A DNA stretch of 39,119 nucleotides from Dysgonamonadaceae bacterium (lineage in GTDB: Bacteria > Bacteroidota > Bacteroidia > Bacteroidales > Azobacteroidaceae): NCBI GenBank assembly GCA_031287395.1, contig JAITTA010000284.1, forward strand, positions 1 through 39,119. Reading direction: 5' to 3'. A program made the position numbers and the translations under genes. Below are positions 1-7,178 of the stretch, piece by piece. The stretch's first letter is position 1; each line of letters begins with the position of its first letter. The notes under the pieces were generated by a model, which was not told the origin of the DNA, searched no databases, and saw nothing but the letters and a program-made list of their open reading frames with translations.

Positions 1-39
1 TAGTCATTAATTTTATAATAAGATAAATTTAAGTGTATT

Positions 40-1482
40 TTACTTGTTTGCTTTTCCCAATTCGTACTTTGCCAGTACGGCGTATTCGGCCGCAAAAGCA
101 AAGGTGAACATCCCTTCAATCCGGTTGTTTGCATTATCGCGGCTCCAGCCTACCAGTAAATTGGTAGGAAGGAAACCTTTGTAACAGAAATTGTCGTATG
201 CGTAATCCAGGTTTTTTTGAAAACTTTCCAGGCATACGTCCACATTTTTATAGGCCGGGTATATATCCGCGTATGCACGCATCAACACGCCGTTGAACCA
301 ATTTCTGAAACCGCTGATATCATAGGTATAATATCCGGGCATGGTAGCGCCGGATTTTGCAAAATACCGGAAACTCGCGTCGGACAGCTTTTTAGCGTCA
401 TCGAGATACGCATTGTCGCCTGTTGCGCGGTACAGGTCGGCAGCGCCGGAAAGCATCGAGCCGCTGTTGTAGGAAATAGGCGGTCCGGCGCTTCCCTGTG
501 CCGGAGCATGTACGCGATAGGGCTGCCCGTCGGTCATCTCTGTTTTATTTGCAAGATTGTTGTCGCCTCCGACGAGGTCGTTATAGACCCCGTCGGCAGT
601 GAGCAGATAACTTTTTTGCCATGCATAGATTTTTTTTGCAAAATCCAGATAATAATCGCTTTTGAGGGCTGTTGCCGTTTTGCGAGTCCGTTTATCCTCC
701 GGATCAATATAACGGTAAGTTATTTCGTCCGGTTTTCCTTTGTAATATTCTGCCAGCCAAACTAAGGGGCTGATCAGAGGAGCGTTGCTGCAAGCGTGTT
801 TGGTGGCGTAGGCAGGTCCCCAGGTAATTCCGCCGTGTTCGTTCCTGTTGTTGTCGCGCGTACAGTCCCAACCGTCCAGGACGTATTCGGCAAGGTATTC
901 GGCTTGTTGCAGGTAAACATTATCCGATGTAAGCCGGCAGGCTTCGAAAAATTCACGAACCAGCCATTCCTGGTCGTCGTAAACGTTTTCTCTGGATTCT
1001 ACCTGCGCCGTACTCTTCGCCGCTCCGCGATTGACGCCGTATACCGTCCATTGTTTGGTTTGGGTATAGGAAGTGAGCGTAAACGTTCCCAAATAATAGG
1101 CGGCGTTTTCATACAGGTTCTTCAACAATTGAACGTAACGCGCATAGTTTTTGTCGTAGAGTTCCCTTGCGCCGTTTTCCCTGTGGGCGTTAAGTCCGTG
1201 CAAAACGGCATTGACTGCTTCGATGGCGCTGGTGTACATCCAGATACTGCCTTTTTCGTCGGAACGGACATTGGTATAAGGATTGTAGTACCTGGCCATA
1301 GACATTCCTTCGCCTGTGAAATGGGCAGGAACAGCGCTGTCGATGAGTTGCATCGCACGGAGGAGATTCTGCTCTGCAAGGCCGGCTGCCGGCGGTTCCG
1401 GTACCGGACCTGGATCCGGACTTTCGCTACAGACGGTTGTTACCAGCAGGCAACTGATAATGACTGTAAGAATTTTCTTCAT
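40..1482 (-). CDS. GH76 family alpha-1,6-mannanase, probable lipoprotein
   Basis: Predicted endo-alpha-1,6-mannanase acting on the backbone of yeast-type mannans at the cell surface or in the periplasm. The family call rests on the paired catalytic aspartates in VYDDQEWL (residues 169-170 from the start used here), the motif RNEHGGITWG and the following KHACSNAP segment, all typical of GH76. The 480-residue length suits one catalytic domain. A hydrophobic N-terminus ends in TTVC followed by SESPDPGP, which looks like a Bacteroidetes lipoprotein with an acidic sorting tail, although Val before Cys is unusual. I chose the second ATG (MKKIL) because it gives a 4-base ATGA overlap with the stop of the upstream gene, indicating translational coupling; an ATG two codons earlier is also possible. 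No mannan SusCD pair is visible in the window. Family assignment is firm; exact specificity is inferred. Confidence 0.85.
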   Translation of the reverse strand: MKKILTVIISCLLVTTVCSESPDPGPVPEPPAAGLAEQNLLRAMQLIDSAVPAHFTGEGMSMARYYNPYTNVRSDEKGSIWMYTSAIEAVNAVLHGLNAHRENGARELYDKNYARYVQLLKNLYENAAYYLGTFTLTSYTQTKQWTVYGVNRGAAKSTAQVESRENVYDDQEWLVREFFEACRLTSDNVYLQQAEYLAEYVLDGWDCTRDNNRNEHGGITWGPAYATKHACSNAPLISPLVWLAEYYKGKPDEITYRYIDPEDKRTRKTATALKSDYYLDFAKKIYAWQKSYLLTADGVYNDLVGGDNNLANKTEMTDGQPYRVHAPAQGSAGPPISYNSGSMLSGAADLYRATGDNAYLDDAKKLSDASFRYFAKSGATMPGYYTYDISGFRNWFNGVLMRAYADIYPAYKNVDVCLESFQKNLDYAYDNFCYKGFLPTNLLVGWSRDNANNRIEGMFTFAFAAEYAVLAKYELGKANK

Positions 1483-2513
1483 AAGCATTTTTCTTCCCAG
1501 CCAAGCTCATCGCCCGGACCGGTATTGGACGAACAAGTCTGAGAGAAAAATTCACCGACTGTCTGCCACGAACTGTTCGGATTATAGGTAATCAACCGGA
1601 GTTCCAAATCATATAAAACGCCGAGAACGCCAATATAAGGTACACTCACTTCGTCTATTCCCTGGAAGGAGGAAGAAGCTGTCCAGACAACGGTATGATC
1701 ACTGCGCCGGACGATTCTCGCCTGATAGGTCAGCCCCGACAAGAGAGGACGATAGTTGATATCCTGCTGATGCAAACGGAATTTATTATCCCCTCCATTA
1801 CACCAACTGTACAGGACACAATTCTCCTGCCATGGATATGTACATGAAACAGAACGGTATAGTTGAGCGTTAGGGACATATTCGCCGTATATAAACCGAA
1901 CCGTATCGGAAGGAACTGTTTCGGAATTTAGATTCAGGTTCACTAATAACCAGCCTTCTCCCGAACCGCTGTTTGAATTTACGGTAATGGTATTCCCCGA
2001 ACGAATATAAGAAAGGGAAGGAGAAACAGTAACAGAAGAAACCGTTGCGTTTGCGGGGACATTATTTAATGTGAAAGTTCCGGAGGTATTGAAATTAAAC
2101 GTTTGTATTGCCGTGTTCGATCCGCCTCTTGATACTTCGCGAAGTCTGTATTGTCCATTATAACTGTCGGTTGTAATATTTCTTGTTCCGCTGTATCGCG
2201 TAGCCGCCGTACCGGTAACATTGGATTTAAAAACCATCGGTTGAACAAAGACAATATCGCCTGTTTCGCAACTGAAATACGCATTCATGTTGTCCATGAT
2301 ATTTTCGGGCGTGATATTCGCCTTGTATGCCAAATGCCACTGGCTGTCGTCGCCCATAACAAATACCAGTTCGTAATTTTCTGTTCCCTGCGGCGTAAAC
2401 TTTTCCCTGTTCTTTTCTTTTTTCAACTGATGGATAGTTACATTTTTCAGATTCTTCTTTTTCACGCCTTTTTCCTTTGCGCTTTCAAATGAAAGTTTCG
2501 GCGTCCGTTTCAT
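1479..2513 (-). pseudogene. M4-type metallopeptidase remnant: propeptide end joined to C-terminal Ig-like region, no catalytic domain
   Basis: This 344-codon open frame has no signal peptide. Residues about 45-95 (YELVFVMGDD, QWHLAYKANI, CETGDIVF) resemble the end of a thermolysin-type (M4) propeptide. Residues about 100-140 (GTAATRYSGTRNITTDSYNG, then YRLRE and IQTFN) match the first strand region of Bacteroidetes M4 peptidases. At about residue 142 the sequence jumps to FTLNNVPANATVSS and GEGWLLVNLN, which resembles the Ig-like domain usually found after the catalytic domain. No HExxH zinc motif occurs. The simplest reading is an in-frame deletion of the whole catalytic domain. The missing 5' part is still recognisable further upstream, beyond the small lipoprotein gene. 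The frame stays open and is coupled to GH76 by an ATGA overlap, so expression of the fragment as a secreted-domain relic or transcript spacer cannot be excluded. The C-terminal 150 residues are unrecognised. Confidence 0.6.
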
Positions 2514-2523
2514 GATTTTATAT
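2507..2523. repeat. 17-bp direct repeat, copy A (start of M4 remnant frame)
   Basis: The 17 bases gtttcatgattttatat recur exactly at 2937-2953. Each copy spans the start codon of a minus-strand frame. The two copies bracket the lipoprotein gene at a period of 430 bp, which is what a gene-sized insertion or duplication using this sequence would leave. Confidence 0.75.
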
Positions 2524-2559
2524 GTTTATTGATTTTTAATTCTGACATATAAAGATCCG

Positions 2560-2943
2560 CTATAAATAATTTTTCCAGATAAGTTTTTTGTTCTCAAAGT
2601 CTATCTTAAAATCTGTACATAGATCTCCTGCAAGTCCACCCAATACGCATAAGTTTTCGCCTTCACAATTAGTAAGTAAAAGACCGGCGTCGGGGCAACC
2701 TTCACAAATGTCTATCAAAAAGCCAATTTTGCCATCATCATAAGAGCTTTGATATATTTTCATGCGACTTACTTGATGTCCCTGTTTACTTTCATCAATA
2801 AATTTCTTTAACCAAGGCAAATCGGTCAAAGGGTTTTCAACGTTGCAAACCTTTATTTTTGGATTGCTGTCGTCATTTCCGCAAGAAACTGTTCCTGCCA
2901 GCAGCAGCGCAAGGACTGAGAGTTTTAAAATTCTCTGTTTCAT
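2560..2943 (-). CDS. small conserved Bacteroidetes-type lipoprotein
   Basis: A 127-residue protein with a clear signal peptide ending in LAGTVSC, so it should be lipidated at that cysteine and carried to the outer membrane or periplasm. The mature part has an NPLTDLPWLK segment and several cysteines in CEGCPD, NCEG, LCVLGG and LCTDF. I recognise this arrangement only as a recurring uncharacterised lipoprotein type in Bacteroidetes; no function can be assigned. It sits inside the broken M4 peptidase gene: peptidase propeptide sequence lies on its 5' side and the remaining peptidase frame on its 3' side. The 17 bases around its start codon are repeated exactly at the start of that downstream frame. 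The gene itself appears intact. Confidence 0.7.
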   Translation of the reverse strand: MKQRILKLSVLALLLAGTVSCGNDDSNPKIKVCNVENPLTDLPWLKKFIDESKQGHQVSRMKIYQSSYDDGKIGFLIDICEGCPDAGLLLTNCEGENLCVLGGLAGDLCTDFKIDFENKKLIWKNYL

Positions 2944-2953
2944 GATTTTATAT
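2937..2953. repeat. 17-bp direct repeat, copy B (start of lipoprotein gene)
   Basis: Second exact copy of the sequence at 2507-2523. It covers the lipoprotein start codon and its AT-rich leader. The flanking bases diverge immediately on both sides. Confidence 0.75.
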
Positions 2954-3151
2954 TTTTTGAGTTTGTGATTTCATAAAATTTCCCAACACACTTTCAATAT
3001 TACCTTTGACAGCATGTACGGAAAATTCGCCGCCTTCCACTTTTATACCTTTGTAATATTGCTGGTGAAATTGGTGCGTTATGCATTGCAAATCTATTAG
3101 AATTTGCAAAGGTCAGAATTGAAATCCGTTTTTTTGAAAAACCTCTGTAAC
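2948..3151 (-). pseudogene. FTP propeptide fragment of the split M4 metallopeptidase
   Basis: Reading the minus strand from 3151 gives a continuous frame containing THQFHQQYYKGIKVEGGEFS and then VHAVKGNIESVLGNF. This is the fungalysin/thermolysin propeptide (FTP) motif that precedes M4 catalytic domains. The frame carries an internal TGA at 3113-3115, has no start codon or signal peptide, and ends at TAA 2948-2950, just before the small lipoprotein gene. With the downstream fragment it reconstructs most of an M4 prosequence interrupted between the FTP and PepSY-like parts. It is too short and damaged to be functional. The rest of the stretch up to 3815 shows no gene I can support. Confidence 0.6.
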
Positions 3152-3815
3152 TAACTAAATTTCAAATATCTCAAAGAACACTTTACGATTTTAATGAGAC
3201 AGCAATGATATCACATTATGTGTAAGCAAAACAAAGATATCCTTCCTCTATACAAGGAGAATAATCATACATACAACCTCTACATTCTCCGTAATATCTG
3301 CATGGAGAATATATTGTAATTCCACTGATAACCACAAAGATAAAATATTTTTCAATCAATTAACAAATTGTAAATAAAATTCAGGGTAAACGCACGAAAT
3401 ATTGGATCCCTTGAGCGCTCGTTAGAGCGTGCACCTGACTAAGCATCCTGAGGATACTGTAACACAAAAATATAACGCTCCTCCTTACTCTTCTGCATCC
3501 CAGGTAAACCTTTGCAAACTACTTCCGGCTCTCAACAGACCGACTCTCTTTACATCATATTTGTTCCGTTCTTTCGGATTCATGGTAGAATATCCGACTA
3601 TCAATTTGTGGCGTATTAGCAACAGAATTTCCAATGAAAATATACAATAACGCTATTAAATATTTAATGATAATCTAAAATAGAAATAAAGATCATTTAA
3701 ATTTCAGAAAAACACACAACAAATCTGTAAAATGATTAACTTTGTAGGAGACAAAAAAATGAAGCGACATAAATTTAAATATAATATGATATAATCAGTT
3801 CAAATTTTAAAAATC
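3152..3815. other. non-coding stretch, nothing supportable
   Basis: This is AT-rich intergenic DNA between the minus-strand peptidase scar and the plus-strand membrane gene. A 73-codon plus-strand frame at 3429-3650 lacks any recognisable domain, and its residue composition does not look like a real protein. A short stretch at about 3410-3460 looks faintly like the D-arm and anticodon part of a tRNA but has no T-arm or acceptor pairing. Confidence 0.5.
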
Positions 3816-4046
3816 ATGGATGAAATTTTACAACACATTCCTCTTTGGATATTGCTTCCTACCCTGATTTGGGATATAATCTGGAAGATGATTGCTTTAT
3901 GGAAATCTGCCAGAAATAATCATCTCGTTTGGTTTATTTTTATAGGCATTACCGGTACGGTAGGAATATTACCTTTGATCTATCTGCTCATATGTCATAA
4001 TCGACGATTAAAGTATGACACTTCAAAATCCGGAGACAGAAGATGA
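3816..4046 (+). CDS. DUF5652-like small membrane protein
   Basis: A 76-residue protein with two predicted membrane helices: LWILLPTLIWDIIWKMIALW and, after a short polar turn (KSARNNH), LVWFIFIGITGTVGILPLIY. The layout W-x2-IWKxxALWKSARN, then a tryptophan-led second helix with GILPLIYL, matches the small DUF5652-type proteins of Bacteroidetes. Their function is unknown. The stop codon overlaps the start of the next gene by ATGA, so the two are probably translated together. The last 28 codons or so are duplicated exactly at 5670-5754. Confidence 0.65.
   Translation: MDEILQHIPLWILLPTLIWDIIWKMIALWKSARNNHLVWFIFIGITGTVGILPLIYLLICHNRRLKYDTSKSGDRR
3948..4032. repeat. 85-bp direct repeat, left copy
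   Basis: Eighty-five bases identical to 5670-5754; homology then decays over the next 20 bases. This copy is the 3' end of the DUF5652-like gene. The two copies enclose a 1722-bp unit that carries the frameshifted membrane gene and the RhuM gene. Confidence 0.9.
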
Positions 4047-4395
4047 AATCTTTGAAAAACTATTTTATGGAACAATTGAAATTGAAAGTAAAACGGTCTT
4101 TTATCGATTGGACGATAGAATTCTTTGCGCTAATAAGTTATTTGGCGATTTTGTGTTCTTTGTGTGTTTTATGGATTGACGTATCAGGAAAATATCCACA
4201 TATTTATAACTATCCGGTTAAAATTACTTCGGAAAAAAACAGGGAGAAAAACCTAAATTATTCTGTATTGTTAAAAGGAATTTGGATAGAAGGAATTTTA
4301 GAATAGAAACTTCAAAAAAGTATAATGTTGGAGATATTGTAAATTTACGACCTGCTAAAATAGGTGATAAGGAACTGATATTAACTGATGAATAA
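4043..4395 (+). pseudogene. single-helix membrane protein gene with a frameshift in a 7-A run
   Basis: The first frame (4043-4306) encodes 87 residues with one strong membrane helix (FFALISYLAILCSLCVLWID), then loses protein-like character after SEKNRE. Adding one base in the A-tract at 4233-4239 moves into a frame that stays open to TAA 4393-4395. It reads on with convincing protein sequence: KPKLFCIVKRNLDRRNF, then YNVGDIVNLRPAKIGDK and ELILTDE. The restored product would be about 117 residues: a short cytoplasmic head, one helix and a soluble tail. The cause could be a real mutation, a slippage-prone (phase-variable) tract or a sequencing error. Coupled to the preceding gene by ATGA. Function unknown. 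Confidence 0.55.
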
Positions 4396-4409
4396 AAAGG
4401 ATTATTAAT

Positions 4410-5456
4410 ATGTCTAAAAAAAAGAAGAGCCTGCAAATCCGCAATAGTACCGTTGAATTTTTAACTTTTGCCTATCAGTCGAAAGGCGATGGTGTGGAGG
4501 TTCGTGTGCAGGACGGCACCATTTGGTTGTCGCAAAAAAATATAGGTTTACTATTTGATACCTCAACTGATAATATCGGGTTGCATCTTAAAAACATCTA
4601 TGCCGAGGGTGAATTGAATGAAGTTTCAACTACCGAGGATTTCTCGGTAGTTCAACAAGAAGGTCGCCGCGAAGTTTGTAGAACGATAAAACATTATAAT
4701 TTGGATTTGATTATTGCTGTTGGCTATCGTGTAAATTCCAAGCGAGCAACAGCATTTCGGCAATGGGCAACGGCGATTTTGCGTGATTTTACCTTACGGG
4801 GATATATCATAGACCGAAAAAGAATGGAAAACGGTGCTTTTCTCGATGATGACTATTTTGAACGGCTTTTGGAAGAAATCCGGGAAATTCGTCTGTCAGA
4901 AAGGCGATTTTATCAGAAAATTACCGATATATATGCCACTGCAATGGATTATAATCCGGAATCGTCTACAACTAAAGAGTTTTTTGCAAAGGTTCAAAAC
5001 AAAATGCACTACGCGGTACATAAGCATACCGCAGCCGAATTGATTTACACGCGAGCCGACCATAATAAAGAAAACATGGGATTGACTTCTTGGGAGAAAA
5101 GTCCAAGCGGGAAGATTATAAAAACAGATGTAACGATAGCCAAAAATTATCTGACCGAAACGGAATTGGATTCTCTTGGGCGTATCGTCAACGGTTATTT
5201 GGATTTTGCTGAAGAGTATGCAAAACGGCATATTCCACTTACCATGGCTGACTGGGCAAAACATTTGGATTTGATTTTACAGGCAAACGGGAGAGATTTA
5301 TTGCAAAATGCAGGCAAAATTACCGCAGCTCTTGCCAAACAACATGCTGAAAGTGAATTTGAAAAATATCGCCCTATTCAAGACCGTCTGTTTGAATCGG
5401 ACTTCGATAAAGAAATTAAACGTATTGAAGATAAGCGAGATGAATCTGATGATTAA
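4410..5456 (+). CDS. RhuM family protein
   Basis: A 348-residue cytoplasmic protein of the RhuM family, first named from Salmonella pathogenicity island 3 and common on mobile or accessory DNA; its biochemical role is unsettled. Characteristic blocks are visible in order: VRVQDGTIWLSQKNIGLLFD (residues about 30-50), KNIYAEGEL, the block around KHYNLDLIIAVGYRVNS, KRATAFRQWATAILRDF, and a C-terminal half with SSTTKEFFAKVQNKMHYAVH and TAAELIYTRAD. Its length is normal for the family and no frame damage is seen. It lies 14 bp after the frameshifted membrane gene and inside the 85-bp direct-repeat pair, which fits acquisition as part of a small module. No transposase, integrase or obvious partner toxin or restriction gene adjoins it. 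Confidence 0.85.
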   Translation: MSKKKKSLQIRNSTVEFLTFAYQSKGDGVEVRVQDGTIWLSQKNIGLLFDTSTDNIGLHLKNIYAEGELNEVSTTEDFSVVQQEGRREVCRTIKHYNLDLIIAVGYRVNSKRATAFRQWATAILRDFTLRGYIIDRKRMENGAFLDDDYFERLLEEIREIRLSERRFYQKITDIYATAMDYNPESSTTKEFFAKVQNKMHYAVHKHTAAELIYTRADHNKENMGLTSWEKSPSGKIIKTDVTIAKNYLTETELDSLGRIVNGYLDFAEEYAKRHIPLTMADWAKHLDLILQANGRDLLQNAGKITAALAKQHAESEFEKYRPIQDRLFESDFDKEIKRIEDKRDESDD

Positions 5457-5669
5457 AAATGTTTCCAACTTTAGGAAAATAGAATAAAAAGACCGATATT
5501 TGCAGTGAGTTATTTGAGGAAATACAGCGTAAAACGCAGAAATAGGCACGGTTGCCAAATCGTTACCTCTATTGCTTAAAACTCTTGCTTAAAGTCTTTT
5601 ATTCAACGACTTATCAATCCTTGATAGTTTTTTAAAATAAAAATGTCGAACATCAAGTAAATTGCGCCT

Positions 5670-5754
5670 ATTACCGGTACGGTAGGAATATTACCTTTGA
5701 TCTATCTGCTCATATGTCATAATCGACGATTAAAGTATGACACTTCAAAATCCG
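5670..5754. repeat. 85-bp direct repeat, right copy (orphan gene 3' end)
   Basis: Exact copy of 3948-4032, so it is an orphan 3' fragment of the DUF5652-like gene without its beginning. The rest of the 5457-5803 stretch has no gene I can support. Confidence 0.9.
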
Positions 5755-5803
5755 ACGACAGAAAGCAAAATCTGCCGGAAAATGTTGAGTGTTGATCAGA
5801 TTT

Positions 5804-7159
5804 TCAGAGATGCGGACTTTCAAATCCCAGTTTTTTTAATCCTTTCCGTACATCGGGATGACTCATAAAAAGTTTCCAGAGCAGTTGGGAACGGTAATTT
5901 TCAATCATCACCGGGATAGTTCCCTGGTCAATAGCCAGATATTTTTGTGGAAACCAGTTTTCCGTTTCACTGAAAGCATCGTAAAACCCGTATTTTCCCC
6001 AAAGTCGATCTCCCAGATTTTCATAAAGATGACGCATCACTTTCAATGAATACTCCGGAGTATAAGGGATGGACGACAATGCGGCAGTCGGCACAATGAC
6101 TCCATGATCGCGTTTTTCGGTCGGAGCATGCCCGGCATATCCTCTGATGGAATAACCGGAAGTCAATCCCCAACAATTTTCCCCGTAGCCTTTATATCCT
6201 TTGGGGTTCCGGATACAATACGCCCGGTTGATTAAGGTTTGGTTCTTATTCTCTTCCCAATAATTCGCATACCGGTCCTTTAATCCGCGCGGATCTAAAC
6301 CGAGATAGGAATAATGCGCCCAGAAAAGGGGCCCGCCGGTAGGGGCGTCTCCCTGATGATTCAATTGCAGGAGATATCCTTCGGCCGTGTGCGAATTGAT
6401 CATCTTACCGTTTTCAGCCCAACCTTCGTGGTAAACCTCGGCCGGAATTCCATAAGTCGGAGACGAAGCGGCTAGAATATACATGATGAGACATTCGTTG
6501 TAGCCATGTACAGCGAAGTTCATTGCCCAACCGTTATCAGGACTCCAATGCCAGTATAAAACATTTTTCCCGTTTTGGTACCAGTTCCATTCAACTTCTT
6601 TCCACAACTTATCGATTCGTTTTGCAATGGCCTTTTCAGCCGGACTTCCATTGATGTAATACTGATGAACGCAAAGCAAGCCTTGAATCATGAAGGCTGT
6701 TTCCACCAGATCTCCTCCATCGTCGTTTTTACTGAATGGTTTCACTTTTCCGGTTGTTCCTTCCCACCAATGTGGAAAAGCTCCGTGCAAAAGATCGGAT
6801 TTTTCCAGAAAATCCAGGATTTTCCCGAACCGTTCCACTCCTTGTTTTCTTGTAACATATCCCCGGTCCATTCCAGCCAGAATAGCCATGATACCGAACC
6901 CGCTTCCTCCGGAAGTCACGACTGTTTTGTCTTTTTGAGGATAATCGCCGTCCATGTGTATCCGTTCGCAGGCCAGTCCGCTGGTAGGTTCCGCTCCCTC
7001 CCAGAAATAATTGAATGTTTGTTTTTCAACGAGATCCATTAGTTTCTCATCGGATAAACCTTTGCGGATATTTTCTTTTTCGTTATTTTTTTGCGCTAAT
7101 ATAACACCTTGATATATAAAACATAATGTAATCAGGAAAATGAAAAATTTTGTATTCAT
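5804..7159 (-). CDS. GH144 family beta-1,2-glucanase (secreted)
   Basis: Predicted GH144 (glycoamylase-domain) enzyme. Characterised members cut beta-1,2-glucan either internally or by releasing sophorose. The protein has 451 residues. A signal peptide ends at GVILAQK with cleavage after Ala and no lipobox, so a periplasmic or secreted enzyme is expected. Family landmarks include VEKQTFNYFWEGAEP near the start, the acidic block NDDGGDLVETAFMIQGLL, LYWHWSPDNGWAMNF with YNECLIMYILAASSPTYG, GPLFWAHYSYLGLDPRG, and the closing AIDQGTIPVMIENYRSQLLW. The acidic residues in the DDGGDLVET block are candidates for catalysis, but I cannot assign roles by eye. It is the last gene of the locus, 19 bp after GH3, and shares its fold with the GH144 lipoprotein upstream; the two may divide endo and exo action. 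Confidence 0.85.
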   Translation of the reverse strand: MNTKFFIFLITLCFIYQGVILAQKNNEKENIRKGLSDEKLMDLVEKQTFNYFWEGAEPTSGLACERIHMDGDYPQKDKTVVTSGGSGFGIMAILAGMDRGYVTRKQGVERFGKILDFLEKSDLLHGAFPHWWEGTTGKVKPFSKNDDGGDLVETAFMIQGLLCVHQYYINGSPAEKAIAKRIDKLWKEVEWNWYQNGKNVLYWHWSPDNGWAMNFAVHGYNECLIMYILAASSPTYGIPAEVYHEGWAENGKMINSHTAEGYLLQLNHQGDAPTGGPLFWAHYSYLGLDPRGLKDRYANYWEENKNQTLINRAYCIRNPKGYKGYGENCWGLTSGYSIRGYAGHAPTEKRDHGVIVPTAALSSIPYTPEYSLKVMRHLYENLGDRLWGKYGFYDAFSETENWFPQKYLAIDQGTIPVMIENYRSQLLWKLFMSHPDVRKGLKKLGFESPHL

Positions 7160-7178
7160 GCGTGATCCGTTTTTTTAG

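Noticed and set aside
217..1591. Several plus-strand ORFs of 180-250 codons opposite GH76
   Set aside because: They are antisense frames of a clearly coding gene, with no domain features of their own.
3410..3470. tRNA-like stretch (gttagagcg followed by cacctgac and taagc) resembling part of tRNA-Ile
   Set aside because: There is no T-arm sequence, no acceptor stem pairing and the anticodon stem does not form; at best a decayed fragment, more likely chance.
3429..3650. 73-codon plus-strand ORF
   Set aside because: No recognisable motif, signal or neighbour relation; the residue pattern looks like translated non-coding DNA.
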